A stretch of 64,000 bases of DNA from Torymus aiolomorphi (lineage: Eukaryota > Arthropoda > Insecta > Hymenoptera > Torymidae): assembly GCA_036365515.1 (NCBI GenBank), contig CM070876.1, positions 34,169,195 through 34,233,194 on the forward strand, read 5' to 3'. The notes beneath the pieces are model-generated. The model saw nothing but the letters and a program-made list of their open reading frames with translations. It did not search any database and was not told where the DNA came from. Made by a program: the position numbers and the translations under genes. Of the stretch, positions 1-12,688 are shown piece after piece; the stretch's first letter is position 1; each line of letters starts with the position of its first letter.

Positions 1-1808
1 CAAATCTATATCATATCAGCCAGCAAGGCAGAAATTAGCACTGTACACAGGACGCAACATTACATAAATAAAAACGAAAGCAGGCTCGAGTGGAGCGTTA
101 TCAGTCTTTATCTAATTATCGCCGCGAGATTTCGGACGTGGAATAGCTGGCGCGGAACGCGCGTTATATTAATATCTTTGCGAGTCAAAAGGAAAAGTGA
201 CAACTTCTCTCTCACTTACTCTCCCGCTCCCGCTCACCGGGGGGTTTGTGCGCTCAAGTAGTCGAAGCCAAAGAAGCGAGAAATCCGCGCGAGAGTAATG
301 AGCAAACGAATTTCTGGAAACCTCTGTCCCACTCTCTCTCTACAACTGCCGCAACCGCACCCGCTCGACTAAATTCGCGCGCGCTCATGCCGACGACTTT
401 TCCTTTTAGCTCATCGTTGCGGTGCCTAAGTACCTATACAGTATCCGCCCATAGGCTCTCTCATTGTCAAGTCGAGTCACGGCAAGTATGCACACAGTCG
501 CTCTCCAAAATCGGCGTCTCGCATGCCGCACCGCACGCATGAAAGTAAATAGGATGAGAAAAGGATTGCATACTTATAGGTATACCTACACTGTTATACT
601 CACGTTCGTCGAAAGTAGTGAATCCTGCAGATAGAGAAGTGAATGGCAGAGATAAGACACACAGTGGCACAAGCTCCTTGTACTTGGCGACGGCGACGCT
701 AAAACACGAAGGCCTCGCGCTGACGACGACACACACCGACACACGGGCGAGAGCGAGAGCTTGTGAATCGTAATTCGTACTCCCTCGTCCAGTTGTCCCG
801 CGCGTACACACACCACACACACACGTACTTATACGCCCGTTGCTTGGTATGTGTATTCGCAACGCGCGCGACACTCGCGGTTTTTTGCTTCCTGCGTTCC
901 TACGCGCCGCTTGTCTCCTCGGCTGACGTCTGTGGTGCCTATGTACCTATAGTCAAGCGGGCGGAAGGCATCAGCGACAGCGACATACAATATGGCGCCG
1001 GGCCGGCAGTGGTACGCGCGTGTTCGCGGTCTTATCGTAAATCGTACATACTTATAATATGTGTGTGTGTGTGTGTGTGTGTGTGTTATATAATATATAC
1101 ACACACACACACGTGTATTGTATCCGATAATAACCCTCAATTCCTCAATGATGCGCGACCAGCGCAGCGCAAGCGTTTTTGAAATTTCGAAAACAGCCGT
1201 CGATGCTTTTTTCCCGCGCTAACTCGACATAATATAGACGCAAGCGTTGCAGAGGATGGGCAGAATTATCAATTTCGTCCGGTACCCATGCCAGCCCACG
1301 TTGATTTTTTCATTCATATATTAGATTTTGCATTGGGTAATATAACACCTATAGGGGACGGTTAAGCTGACAAAGAAGAATTATTGATTAGTAGCGCGCA
1401 TTTCGTGCAAATGTTTTAAACGTATTTCATGAACTTGCCAGAGCGAATTGACGATGGATTGAGCTATTTCGAAAGATTAGGGTAAAAATGAATTTATAAT
1501 TATTGATCGACTGAATTATTTTAGCAGTACGCAGAGGGAAAACCGTTTATAACGTATCTGCTTCTCAAACGGCATTGAAGTTGTTGAGCTTCTATGTCAT
1601 AAATGTGACCAATGAGGAATAGATTTCTTCTATAATAGATACATAAATAGGTTTAGGTACTATAATTAAAAAAAAAAAAGTAAAAAGTGACTTATACATT
1701 ATTTTTTAATGCTTATCAATAACGTTTATTATAAGTTAGTTAATGATTAAAATACTTTGGTCTTATAATTAATGTTAAATGTATTCCTTAAAATTTTATA
1801 CTCTATAC
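1..1808. other. CpG-rich then AT-rich flank, no supported gene
   Basis: The first ~1250 bases are much richer in CG dinucleotides than the rest of the window, with many CGCG stretches. They could be the promoter or 5' exon of a gene lying to the left. Short open frames here lack recognisable domains and overlap low-complexity sequence. After ~1300 the sequence becomes plain AT-rich DNA up to the DNAAF5 stop codon. I see no coding signal. Confidence 0.4.
1061..1086. repeat. (GT)n microsatellite
   Basis: An uninterrupted GT dinucleotide run is followed closely by a short complementary CA run (about 1100-1112), so the pair could fold as a small hairpin. Confidence 0.9.
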
Positions 1809-4800
1809 TTAGTTTGAGGTTTTTTTTTCTTTTAAATACTTCTGTGCAGCTGATACTAGTTGATCCAAAGCTCTCTGATTGATGAAATTTTCACGAGAAC
1901 TTTGAATTTTTTCAATTAACAAACCAGGATGAACTATTAGAAGTTCCATTAAGCAATCTAAAATATATTAATCCATTTTAGAAAATATATATTATAATAT
2001 TGTTTTCATCATACGTATCCGTAAGATATGTACTTTATGGACGCGTATCCGTAAAGTAAAATACAACTTTACAGCCTCAAAACAGGCCGTAAAGTACGTA
2101 CTTTACGGACACTTATGACGAAAAATAATGTTCGCTCCACGGCCGTTGCATTTTACGAACCGAAAACTATTATTATTAAAATTAATAGAGTTGCTTACTT
2201 AATGTTTGATTTTGAAACTTTTCTCCAGGATCATCAAGATGCGTTAATATGTTCTTATAAACATATTCAATATGAACGTAATAAAATGAAAGATCATAAT
2301 CTTTTGGTAAAACTTTCCAAATTTCTCTAATAGCTTCAACAGCTGCAAGACGTACTTCATCATGTTGGTCTTCCAAACGTGACAGTATTTCAGGGCTTAA
2401 TTTATGAATATGTTCTTCTGTAATATAAGACAATTCTTGTCCAATATTTATCACAAGACAAACAGCTTGTAAAGAGTATAATCTTGTTTTGTATGAATCA
2501 TCTTTAAATAATGATAATAATATTGGTCTAACTTTTTCAAACAACCATCCAAAATGTTTGATCGATATGGGTAAATTTTCTTGTCCTTTAATATCTTTGT
2601 TCTCACAATTATTTAATATCTTACTTAACATAGCGCAAAGGCAGCAAACTGAAGCAGTTCTAATAGCCTCTGCTGATCGACCAGCTGTCCATGTCAATCC
2701 AGGAATAATCATCTTTTCAAGAATAACATTAGCAAAATCAATGAATCCTTTTCCAGTAGTTTCTTCAAGTGGTTTATCCCATTGTTGTAGATAATCAGAA
2801 AGTAAAATATATTGCTTCAGTCTTACTTTTTTGTCCCCATCAATATGTACAGTTTTCTCAAAAATAGGATGAATTAAATCCAAATGTTTATAAGTTGTTA
2901 ATTTTGCGTGATTCAAACATGCTTGAAAAATGAGAAATTCGTAGGAATTCATTATCCAAGCTTCTGGTTCGTGTTGTATAGATATTAATGTTAATTTAAT
3001 GTGATTATCAAAAAGTTCGTTTAAACTTTCGAAATTTAGAGCTTTTGTAAGCAAACCTAATAATGATTTGGCGCTTTCTTCAACTGAAGATTCAATTGAT
3101 GCCGCCAATGCTGTAAAAATTGCCGTAAATAAGTCATGAGCAATCATAGAGCAATCTTCTTTACAAACGATAAGAAGTGATCGACAACAACTAAGTATTT
3201 CTATTTGATAGTTAGTTTTTCGATTTCGGCATATGTTACAGTCTTGTAAAAATTTCCCAATCCTCGACAATTCTGGAGTGAGTGTTTCTCGTGTAGTACC
3301 TCTTAGCATAGCTGCAAAAACTTTCAAATGACCAACTGTAGGATCGTCAAGGGTAGGCATAACAAGATTACAAATGATGTTTGGACAAACAAAATATCCT
3401 ATGTATTCTGCTGCAAGCTCGATATTTTCTATGACTCTCTTATCCTCATCCAAGCAGCCACTAAACGTTGTCAGTAAAGACAGAAATTTATTATAGCAAA
3501 AAAAAAAAAAAAAACATGTAATAAACTTTCATTTGAAAAAATTAAAATTATATACATTACCGATACATAGGTAAGAGTAGTTTCGAAATATGTTGTGTCA
3601 CGTCTTCTTCGACGTTTAGTAAAAGAATACACAGTAACTGAGCTGCTCGAAGTTTGATATCGGCCATCCAGTCATTTAATTCTCGCACAATAGCTCCGAT
3701 TAGTTTACTCAAATTTTGTTGCGCTATCGTTCGACATCCCAAATTAGGTCTAGTAACTAAAAAGATAAACTTACATGTACATTTGAAAAATAAATTTCAT
3801 ACATTAAGATAAACAGCTTTACTGTTTGGAGGATAATGTGGAAGATCTTCAGGAAGAAAATCTATTTTTTCTTTGAATCTTTTGTCTGATTCATTTTCAG
3901 TGATGTACTGTTCTCCAACTGCCATCCATAATGATGTTGCTTTTTCTCTAATATCTGGTACCACATCACTTATTCCAGTAAGCAGAAGAGGTAATAATTT
4001 GTACCACCAGCTGTATCTGTCCTTTAATTCAGTCATCCACTTTCCAGCTACTTCAATGACAGCTAAACAAAATTTATATTATTTTGCATAAGTAATTGTT
4101 AAGTAATATGATCATAAATTATTTTGTAATTATTCATTTCACCTGCTCTGACTGCTCCGGATTGATCAAATAATTTTCCTGCTAAAGGCCCTGCTACATT
4201 CTCCATTATTTTGCTATTTCCAAAAAGCACCACTTCACCTACTGTTTTCACCGTGATTACTCGTATTTTGTAGTGTCTGTGAGATGAATTACTTAAAATT
4301 GGTTGAACAAAAACTTCTGATTTTGAATAAAACTTACTATGCATTGCTTTAGCAATATCACAAATACAGTCACAACTTTCCTTTTTTACATCTGGATATT
4401 TATCAGTAACAGTTCTTGTTAAAATTTTCACTAGATCTTCAAAGTAAGATACTAATTTATCTTGATATTTAAACACAATTGCTCTTAACAGCAAAATACA
4501 TTTTAATCTTACTTCTTCAGATGTTTCAATCAGTTCTTGAGATTCTAAGCGTTTTGTCATAATTGGAATAATATACACTATATTTTTATCAGAGCATGGC
4601 AAGTGCAGTAAAAATTTCTTTAAAATTTCTATTGCTAAATCTCTACAAGCTTCCACTTGATCATGTAGAATCCGTACTACTGGTCGATGAAAAATTTCCC
4701 ACAATTCCAATGAACTTTTCTCATCAAAAGTTTCAAGAGAACCAAGTACATCTTTTAAAATTTCTTGAAGAGCTTGTTTTCTTTCAAGTTTATCACCTGA

Positions 4801-4851
4801 TTGCAGAGTTGACAGGATTTTATTATGCTCTAAATCTATTAACTGAGGCAT
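1809..4851 (-). CDS. DNAAF5: Dynein axonemal assembly factor 5 (HEATR2-like), 5 exons
   Basis: This is a cytoplasmic HEAT-repeat protein that helps preassemble axonemal dynein arms; in insects that matters for sperm flagella and chordotonal cilia. Exons on the minus strand are 4851-4143, 4062-3823, 3756-3561, 3460-2199 and 1957-1809. All junctions are GT-AG, and the sum is 2556 nt (851 residues plus stop), close to the ~855 residues of human DNAAF5. Exon 2 uses donor GTAAAG at 3822, because reading on to the next GT breaks the frame. A conserved segment around RPNLGCR lies at the start of exon 3. The rest is paired amphipathic helices typical of HEAT repeats, for example DVVPDIREKATSLW and DIKLRAAQLL. 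The start is the first in-frame ATG, at 4851, reading MPQLIDLEHNK. The last intron holds a small inverted repeat. The next gene, PRPSAP, ends 0.9 kb upstream on the same strand. The family is known; the exon model is my own manual splice. Confidence 0.9.
2015..2113. repeat. Short inverted repeat in DNAAF5 last intron
   Basis: The motif TCCGTAA...TACTTTA recurs in both orientations three times within 100 bp, including GTAAAGTACGTACTTTAC. It looks like a small palindromic MITE or its remnant. It lies wholly inside the intron and does not touch either splice site. Confidence 0.55.
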
Positions 4852-5784
4852 TATGATTTCTACTTGTGATAGCAGAGCTGGTTATGTTTAGAAATGTCTG
4901 GTGACTAAACAAAGTTGATGTCACTATGACAACCCTACCTATGCAGCTTCAGAATTTAAATTAAAACATAGTCAAATAAAATTGAAAATACTATTTTCTA
5001 ATCCAACAAATAACAAACTATCAAAATTAGATAAAGATAATAATAATAAGATAGGATAATAATAATAATAAAATAATTCACTATTTTGACAAAAATTAAA
5101 AAATTAAAATAATACTTGTAAAATGATATAAATATAAAAAAAACGTATAAAATTTATATTATCTATGTTGTTTTAACAATTTAATAAATTGATAATACGT
5201 GATAGTTTAGATTTGATTGAAGTTTCATTTTAATGTGATCACCACTATTTGATTACACTCAATCGTCACGTGCGATCTATACATTCATATAATATTACAA
5301 TTTATGAAACTAGTGATTGGCGTACTAATAGTAATAATAATAAAACCAAATTCGCTCTATCTTTTACAATTAAATGGATAGTCCTAAAAACTCCAATTGA
5401 AACAACCTCTTTTATAACAACGTTATAGTTCTAATGATTTACGACGTAAGGAAAAAAATCTAATAATAAATTGATCGAAAATAAAGTGCTGTAAAATGTT
5501 AATACATCAATGATTGTAAACCCGCTTCCTTCTGGAATGGAAGTCGCTCTTAAATGACCTTTTATTAATTATTGCGGTTGTTTTCATCATCTTGATTATA
5601 TAAAAATATCATAGAAAATTAGAGAATAGAATTATACTCTATAATAAAAGTATGGTACGCGCGTGTGTGTATGTAAATAGAATTTTCTCTTTCTATCTTG
5701 ATACGGTGGACGCGCTGATGATCCGTGTGATATACATATGTATAAAGGTATCGACGATCGACTTGCGTAACATATCGACAGCAT
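4852..5784. other. AT-rich intergenic spacer
   Basis: This spacer lies between the 5' end of DNAAF5 and the 3' end of PRPSAP. It is strongly AT-rich, with ATA/AAT triplet runs around 5040-5070. It must hold the DNAAF5 promoter and the PRPSAP 3' UTR. I see no further gene or clear transposon. Confidence 0.6.
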
Positions 5785-8596
5785 TCAATCCTCCAAAGTA
5801 ACATTTTTGAATAGGTAGGACATTGACTCTTTATTGTGAATGCGTCGGATAGCTTCTGCCAGCAGAATACTGATATCTACAGTTTTTATTTTGTGGCACT
5901 GCATTTTTTGTAACTCGTGCGGAATCGTATTAGTGACGACGACCTTTAAAAAAATGCCAAAAATCATTGTCTTTAACTAGACATACAATCAAAATAGTAA
6001 AAGTCATCTTTCAAATGGAATTCAAATCATATTAATGAAAATTTGATTAATATTATTGATATTGACACCCCGATGCCGCGTGTATTTTGATGGACACATA
6101 TAATCTTTTCGGCTTTCTAAGAACTCGAAAAAACTTCAAATAGAAAAAAACTTTTACTCCCATCTCAACAAATATGGCCACTTTTTTACCTGAAAAGCAG
6201 GACAAAAGTTAGATTTGTTTCCCTCTTTGAACAAATTTAACGTTTGCGGGAAATATGACGATATTTCCCGTAAAAGAGGGAAATATGGCCATATTTCCCT
6301 CTTTTTGCCGGCTGCCGCCCATGTTTACAAACACTCTCCATATTTCTGTCAGTTCCACTTTCCAAATAAAAAAGTGGCCACAGATGAGATGGGAATAAAG
6401 TACTATATGTAACTCGGGAGAAAAGTCGATGATTCCCTCGGGTGATCACTGCCCTCGCTTTGCTTCGCTCGCTCGGGCAGTGAACCCACCCGCGGGAATC
6501 AAGAGCGACTTTTCTCCCTTGTTACATAATGTACTATTATTACAACACCTTTCTAATAGTAAAAACGCATTTTTATATAATTTTTTAACATTTCGGTGGG
6601 TACAAAAGTTAACTATTAAAATTTATTATGATTATTTTATGTAAAGATAAAGCCATTACATAACATTACATTGAATACATATTTATTTTAATTTATACAA
6701 TTATTTGGAAATTCTGCCTAAAATTTTTTAACTTTTTATGAACTATTACTTTTTATGAAGCCTTTTCTCACTTTGAAAAAACAAACTAATAATAATAAAC
6801 GAAAAACGATCGCCTTTAACTGATCTTTGCACTTGATAAAATTCAGTAATTCAGTTTCTCGTACCTCATCTATAGGCGAGTCCTCAATGAGCCGAGGCGC
6901 ATCGGAGCTGAGTAGTCCGTGTGTTGCAAGTACGTAGATCTTGTAGGCGCCTCGCTCTTTTAACACCTCGGCAGCGGCAACAAAAGACTGCACGTCGTCG
7001 ACCATATCATCAACCATAATAGCAATACGACCACCAACGTCACCCACAACGTTGATTGGCGGCTTCTCCTTGGCCGGATGTACGGGCACGCCGACGCCCA
7101 CCTGCATTGTCCTCAGCGAGGAGAGAGTCGGCGGCGAGTAGCGACCGTCGTTCATGTCCGACTCGGACTCACGCTGCTCGCCGTGTATGACGGCTATGCC
7201 GAGGCGCAGACGCTCCGCGTAGCTCGTCGCCTTCTTCGCACTGCCCGGATTACGTGCCACTATCACTGAGTTGCGGAAGTCTGGAATCTGGAAGGTGAAC
7301 AATGAATGTTAGAATAGGAAGTATTTCAGTATAATTTATTAGTTTGTTAAACGACGATATTCGCATTTTTTATTGTAAAAAAAATGGTCTTTTTAGTTTT
7401 CGTGTTATCAAATTTAAAATTTAATACTTTAACTGTTTTACTGTTTAGGAAAATTAAAGACTTTTTTAAAATAATGTGGTTGTCAAATTTTATATATCAT
7501 ATATATGTACTCCTAAAATTATAATGAATTTGTAATCAATGATAACATAGCAATCATTTGATATTAACTGAAAACTGATATACTATAGTAAAAAAAACAT
7601 TTTTTTACCATAAAAAAAAATGAACTAAGTAATATAAAAAAACAAATGCAAAAAATACTCTATATTCAGAATTGATATCTAATGCAGGACTTTAAATTTT
7701 GTTTTAAGAAATTTTGTATACTGATAATAAGAAATAGTTCTTGACATATTAAATTAAATAATATATACTAACTGATTCTTGAATATACTGAAGAAGGAAA
7801 GGACTAGCTCTCAAGTTATCAACTGGACAATCAAAAAAGCCCTGAATTTCCTTTTGGTGAAGGTCCATAGTAATAATATGTGACAAACCACTTTTACACA
7901 TCATTTTAGCCAACAGCTTAGACACGATACAGCCTCGCTTTCGCATTTTACATTGTTTTGAGTATGGTAAGTATGGTATAACACCAACAATGCTTTTAGC
8001 TGAAGAAGTCTTGCAAGCATAAGCCATGATCAACAGTTCCATTATATTGTTGTTTACATCTTTAGTTCCTGTTTGTATTATGTATATATCTTTGCCTCGT
8101 ACAGAATCTCCAATTTCCACCATGGTTTCTCGATTAGTCTTATAATATATAGCGCAGCCTCCATTTTTAACTCCCAATCGACTGTTGAAAATAAACAATA
8201 TATTAATATAAATTGGTGAAAATACATTATAATTAAAACTGAAATAAACCTTGTATGAATATTAAAAAGTGTATCAAATGTAATTTAAAGATTTAATTTT
8301 AAAAGAAGTCTATTAAAAGGCTATTGATTAATAATTTGTCATCCTCAATGAGTTAAAATTACTAGACTGGTAATTTATGTTGGCCTCACTTAAATATAGT
8401 CAAAGAAAAGATTTATGTTTTGTGATCATAAATATGTCAGACAGTATGAATGTAATACCCAAGGTCTGCGCAAAGCTATAAAAAAAAGCCTGAATACCAG
8501 AACATTCTTATGATCTTACTCTGCAATTAAATTAGCAAGCTCAGGATGAGAGTTTCCAGCGATAATCACAATGTCAACTGCGATCGGTCTGGCCAT
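5785..8596 (-). CDS. PRPSAP: Phosphoribosyl pyrophosphate synthetase-associated protein, 4 coding exons
   Basis: This is the non-catalytic partner that binds PRPP synthetase and restrains it in nucleotide synthesis. Coding exons on the minus strand are 8596-8520, 8181-7773, 7287-6865 and 5943-5785. Junctions are GT-AG and give about 355 residues, matching the ~356-370 of animal PAP39/PAP41. It begins [14 protein letters not shown]. It keeps the family blocks [46 protein letters not shown] and [11 protein letters not shown]. Two features separate it from true PRPS. First, it has the PAP-specific insertion around MNDGRYSPP before [12 protein letters not shown]. Second, the PRPP-binding loop reads DDMVDDVQS where active enzymes have DDMADTCGT, so the catalytic pattern is lost. 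Intron 3 carries two hairpin MITEs. A noncoding 5' exon is likely upstream. Confidence 0.9.
6158..6394. mobile_element. Palindromic MITE in PRPSAP intron
   Basis: Terminal inverted repeats start TCCCATCTCA and contain GGCCACTTTTTTA at both ends. Inside are repeated GGGAAATATGGCC units in alternating orientation. No open frame is present. It lies within the third PRPSAP intron. Confidence 0.7.
6400..6535. mobile_element. Small GC-rich hairpin element in PRPSAP intron
   Basis: Inverted arms (GGGAGAAAAGTCG on the left, its complement on the right, each preceded by TGTAAC) flank a GC-rich centre. The centre holds the internal palindrome CACTGCCC...GGGCAGTG. It is directly next to the preceding MITE in the same intron. 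Confidence 0.6.
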
Positions 8597-8639
8597 CTTG
8601 CTCAAAACACGACAATCCAGACAGGGGCTAAAAAATTAC

Positions 8640-9130
8640 ACCTGAAAATAGTCATTTATTATTAACTCCAACCTAGAGACGATCATTTTCGCGCGCGTAG
8701 TATACGAGAGTCGAACAACTCTGGAACGCATCAAAGTTTGGCAAAAAAGTTCACGAAAGAGCATGCATGGAATACGCAGCCCCTTACAGTCACAAGCTAA
8801 TTCAATTGTTACATTTATGTAACGAACGTTGGCGATATAAGTACTTATACAAGTGCGCGATGCAAGACACACCATAGCACTACACACGACCCTGCCGTTG
8901 CCGTACCTATAATCGAGTGTCTTATATTACCTGCGAAGGAGTCGAGGAAATCAAGCTGCGGGCATCGCACTCCGGGGTCGCGTTAGCGAGTTGATAATAC
9001 CAGAGGACAGAGATATAATACTTATGTTTGTAGACTTCACTTACACCGGCGGTGTGTACACAACCGGTCGCGTGATGTGACCGCGGCGGCACTGGCAGTG
9101 GCTGCACGGAGGACACGCGGGAGCAGTGTC
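8640..9130 (-). promoter_or_regulatory. Probable PRPSAP 5' leader and promoter region
   Basis: On the minus strand a candidate donor (CGCAG followed by GTAATA, near 8931) and a candidate acceptor (TATTTTCAG, near 8642) would join a noncoding exon at about 8932-9115 to the leader just ahead of the ATG at 8596. The upstream part is CpG-rich, as at the left end of the window. No transcript evidence is available, so the start site is not fixed. Confidence 0.4.
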
Positions 9131-11079
9131 GATGATTTTGTGTATATTCGCGAGTGCTCGTGCATGCATATACTTACCTACGCGCCTACGCTGTACGCGC
9201 GGCACTATTATGTACTTGCGTGATGCGGGAAAAACACGATGCAAGAATTCAAGAAAGCGAGTATAAAAGTCGCGCACTGCACGCGGACGTGGGAGGTATA
9301 TACACTGCAGCCAGAAGGAAGAGCCTTTTTTGTCTCTATATGTTTTACTTTTATTTACTCGAGTGTAAAGAACAGCTGTTCAGCCTCATTGCTGCCAACG
9401 CTCCGTGGTACTGCGACATACCTATATAGCAATAGCGCACATAGTGAATGTACTGGTAGGAATAAGTAGGATACAGGCAGATCAGCAGCGCGCACGCGCG
9501 AACACCTATAGGGGAAGGCGGGGCATGGCGTGTCAGGTAGGTAAGTTTGGCACCCTCATATTTTTAATATTAATGAATGCAAAAAATGTAATTTTTACAT
9601 AAACCTAATTAGATATGCTTTTAGAATTTTCCTCTATACTTTTGAGATTATAGATAATGTTTAACATTTAATTTAATAAGATTGAAAATCGGTGCTTAGA
9701 AACAAGGTTGACTTCATTTTTAAGTCGCTTGGAGCAACGAGAAAATGATTTTTTTTCTAAATGAGACCAAACCTATTTGATAGTTTCAACTTTTATCTTT
9801 CAAGTCCTGTTTTTGTTTTTTTCAGAAAATCTTTATAAATAATATAATTAAAAAATGAAAATGGTATTAAAATGGGGCATGACGTGGCACCCTGGCGGGG
9901 CACGCGTGGCACACTCGGGCGTATCAGTGCGCCGCGGCGGCCGCCGAGCGAAGTGATGTAACCTACAAACCAAAAATGGAGCAAGATGGGTTAACAACTA
10001 CGCAGTGCAATAATTTAGTTTTAAGTAGTTTTTAGTTTCAATTATTACATTAATAAGTAAATAACGATTATTTCGACTGCGTATTAAGTTATAGAGTAGA
10101 AAAAACAATGGTAAGGAAGGAATCAATTGTAGATACTCAAACTGCTTTTTTCAATGGTTAGGTAGTTCAAATATGCTACATAGATGAAAATGATGCGAAA
10201 TCTTTAAATTTAAACTTATTGTAATAATAATGATAATTTGTTAATCAAACAAAAGTATTTTATGTTGTGATCATATTTTATAAGAAGGAATTTATAATAT
10301 AAAATCATTTATTAAAATGTAATAATTTATTTTAAAATAAAAATTGTTATGTTCCTTAATAAAAATAAAATTTTTAATTTTCAATAGACTGATTAATTAT
10401 TTGATTTTTGAAAATTTTATTATGGCATAATAATTATTAAAGTATTAATTACTGGAAAAAAGAATTGGAAAATACCTATAGTAAAATATTAAATTTGACC
10501 GTGCCATGCGTACCCCGTCGGGTGCCACAATCCACCCGCCGGTGGGGCACGTAGAGCATTTTTTTCAGAATTTCTTTTCTGTATTTTATCAATAATTAAA
10601 AGAAAATGAAAAAAAAGTTAATAGTTTATTTTATTTTATTTTTTTCTGATCTAATTATTCCGTTTTTGTACATTTTGAAATAATACACGGTTTAGTTGTT
10701 ATTTTTAATCAAAGTTAGGGTGTCACACGTGCTCCGCCCTCCCCTAATGGATTTTAACGCCTGTACGAGCCTGTGCCAGTCACTGCTGCCGTGTGTCGCC
10801 ACCACAGTCCAATCGCGGTTGGGTTTGACCCGTTTGACATACTCATTCGCGAGAAGGTGGGGAGGATTGGCGGTGAATTTGAAGGATATTTTATACATGA
10901 TATAGTTATGAAAGGGGTCGTTTACCGATTCTTATATTTTGTTGTTTTCTCTGATATTATCGATGTTAAATTAAGTCTCTATCGAGTATATATGTACTAT
11001 GTACTGCCGAAGTAAATACCAAAACATTTGAAAAATAATACAAGAGGTTATATCGATAGGTTAACGAGAACCAAAGTAT
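9131..11079. other. Intergenic DNA with GC-rich islands, no clear gene
   Basis: AT-rich sequence is punctuated by short GC-rich patches containing GGGGCA, GTGGCAC and GTGCCA words (about 9515-9545, 9870-9960 and 10500-10556). These may be ends of a decayed transposon, but I could not pair them into clean inverted repeats. No convincing coding region apart from the weak frame at 10692-10898. Confidence 0.45.
10692..10898 (-). other. Short open frame of unknown origin (68 codons)
   Basis: The GC content is far above its AT-rich surroundings. The frame reads like protein (VKRVKPNRDWTVVATHG then SSDWHRLVQALKSIRGG). It could be a captured exon or a remnant of a retroelement. I do not recognise the family. 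It has no clear splice sites, and the other strand is open too, so coding status is doubtful. Confidence 0.25.
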
Positions 11080-11974
11080 TGAAAAGAAAAAAATTGCGTT
11101 TTCGTTGTCGGACGATAACTAGAGTAAAAATCAATAAATCTTTACGAAATTTTGCACAGAGGTAGCTTTTTTTTAAACTTCTCAAGCCCTTTCGTTGGCC
11201 AAGGAAAAATGTTCATAAGATTCGAAGATATTTGAGGTAAAATTTTTTTTTTTAATTTTTCAAATAGCATTTTCATGAAAACGATTGGACAAGCCAAATT
11301 GAAACTTATAGGCTATCCAGCTCAGGTTATGAAGAATATATGTACAAAATTTCATTAAGATTGCTCGATTATTATTGGAGATATCCGTTTTTAGAATTTT
11401 TTAATTTTTTTGGTATTTTAGGACAGCTATACATAAAAAGTCTGTTATTGTAATTCAAATCATTAAAAATATTTTATTCTTTTAAAAAATGGTGTTTTAC
11501 TTCTTTTTATGCAAATTCATAATAATTAATAAGATTATAAAATTGAAAATATTAGAAAATTTTTAATTTTTTAAAAGCAATTGAATAAACTTGGGATTTA
11601 TCAGTTATCTAGTTCATACATACATCGTATAATGCACTTTATAACAAAAAAATTCACCGAATTATGCACAATAATAAAAACTCTTTTTTTTTTAGATTTT
11701 ATTATAAATTTTCAATTCCAAACATTCATTAATTTTTGCGTAAACTTTGAACGAAATATTGAGATTGGGCTTGTCTCCACTTTTAAATTTTGTTAAAAGT
11801 TTACGCATAAACTAATGAATAATCTAAATGTAACAATCATTGGCCATCTTATAAGAAAAAGAATTAGACGTACAAAAACGCTACCAGATCTAAAATAAAC
11901 AAATTTCTAAATTTATCTAATAGCACAACAAATTAAGTTTGAGGAAGCTATAAGTGCCAATGAATTGGCAGAAG
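11080..11974 (+). mobile_element. 5'-truncated Helentron-derived (DINE-1-like) element
   Basis: The interior shares its tandem, degenerate phrases (GATATTTGAGGT followed by T-runs) with the elements at 26233-27386 and 42791-45555. The 3' end is diagnostic: GAGGAAGC, then the stem-loop TGCCAATGAATTGGCA, then a T-run. I do not find the 5' GCTTCCTC motif, so this copy looks truncated. No protein is encoded. Confidence 0.6.
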
Positions 11975-12688
11975 TTTTTTTATTTCAAGTTCTTAAAGTT
12001 CTTCTGTATCTTTTCTTCGTTTTTTTTTTTTTTTAAATTTTACATATATCTACTATGAGAGCCATTCTGACATCTCACATCTTTTTTTTAGTTACATGGA
12101 TTAATTTAATATCTCCAAAAGGTTTAACAGCGTTGTGAATAATGAGACTATTTTTCGTCTGATTTTCAAAACATTGTTCCCAATGGCAAATATATAGGGC
12201 TCTCCTGAGTAGCGAACGTACGTAAAAATGGTATTTTTTTCTCTAAATTAAATATATAGCTATAATACATTTGAATAGGGATTTGTTAATTATTACGTGT
12301 AATTTACATTAATTGTCATCTATACAGGCATATATATAATTACTTCATAATTGAAATTCTGTTGATAAACTCCTTGATACTTTGTCATATACTAACACAT
12401 AATAGTTAATGATGCTTGAACTGATATTGGCGTGATAAACCTTTTTAGAATATTTTATAGAATACAGTTATATTATTTTATATTTTTGAAATTATTTTCT
12501 AAAAATAAAATAGAATTTCGGTAATAATTTTTCATCACACTAATATTTTTCTCATATTGCTCGAATGTCTTTTAGAGAAATTTGAGATAAATATATTTAG
12601 ACGAAATCAAGCAGTCCAGACATCAGAATCCACATCTACTTTTGAGTGCACGCTCGATTTTTGATGTTTTCTGAAAAAAGATATTTTG

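Noticed and set aside
246..1182. Several overlapping open frames on both strands near the left end
   Set aside because: CpG-rich sequence keeps frames open by chance; no domains, overlapping on opposite strands, and partly made of GT/CA repeats.
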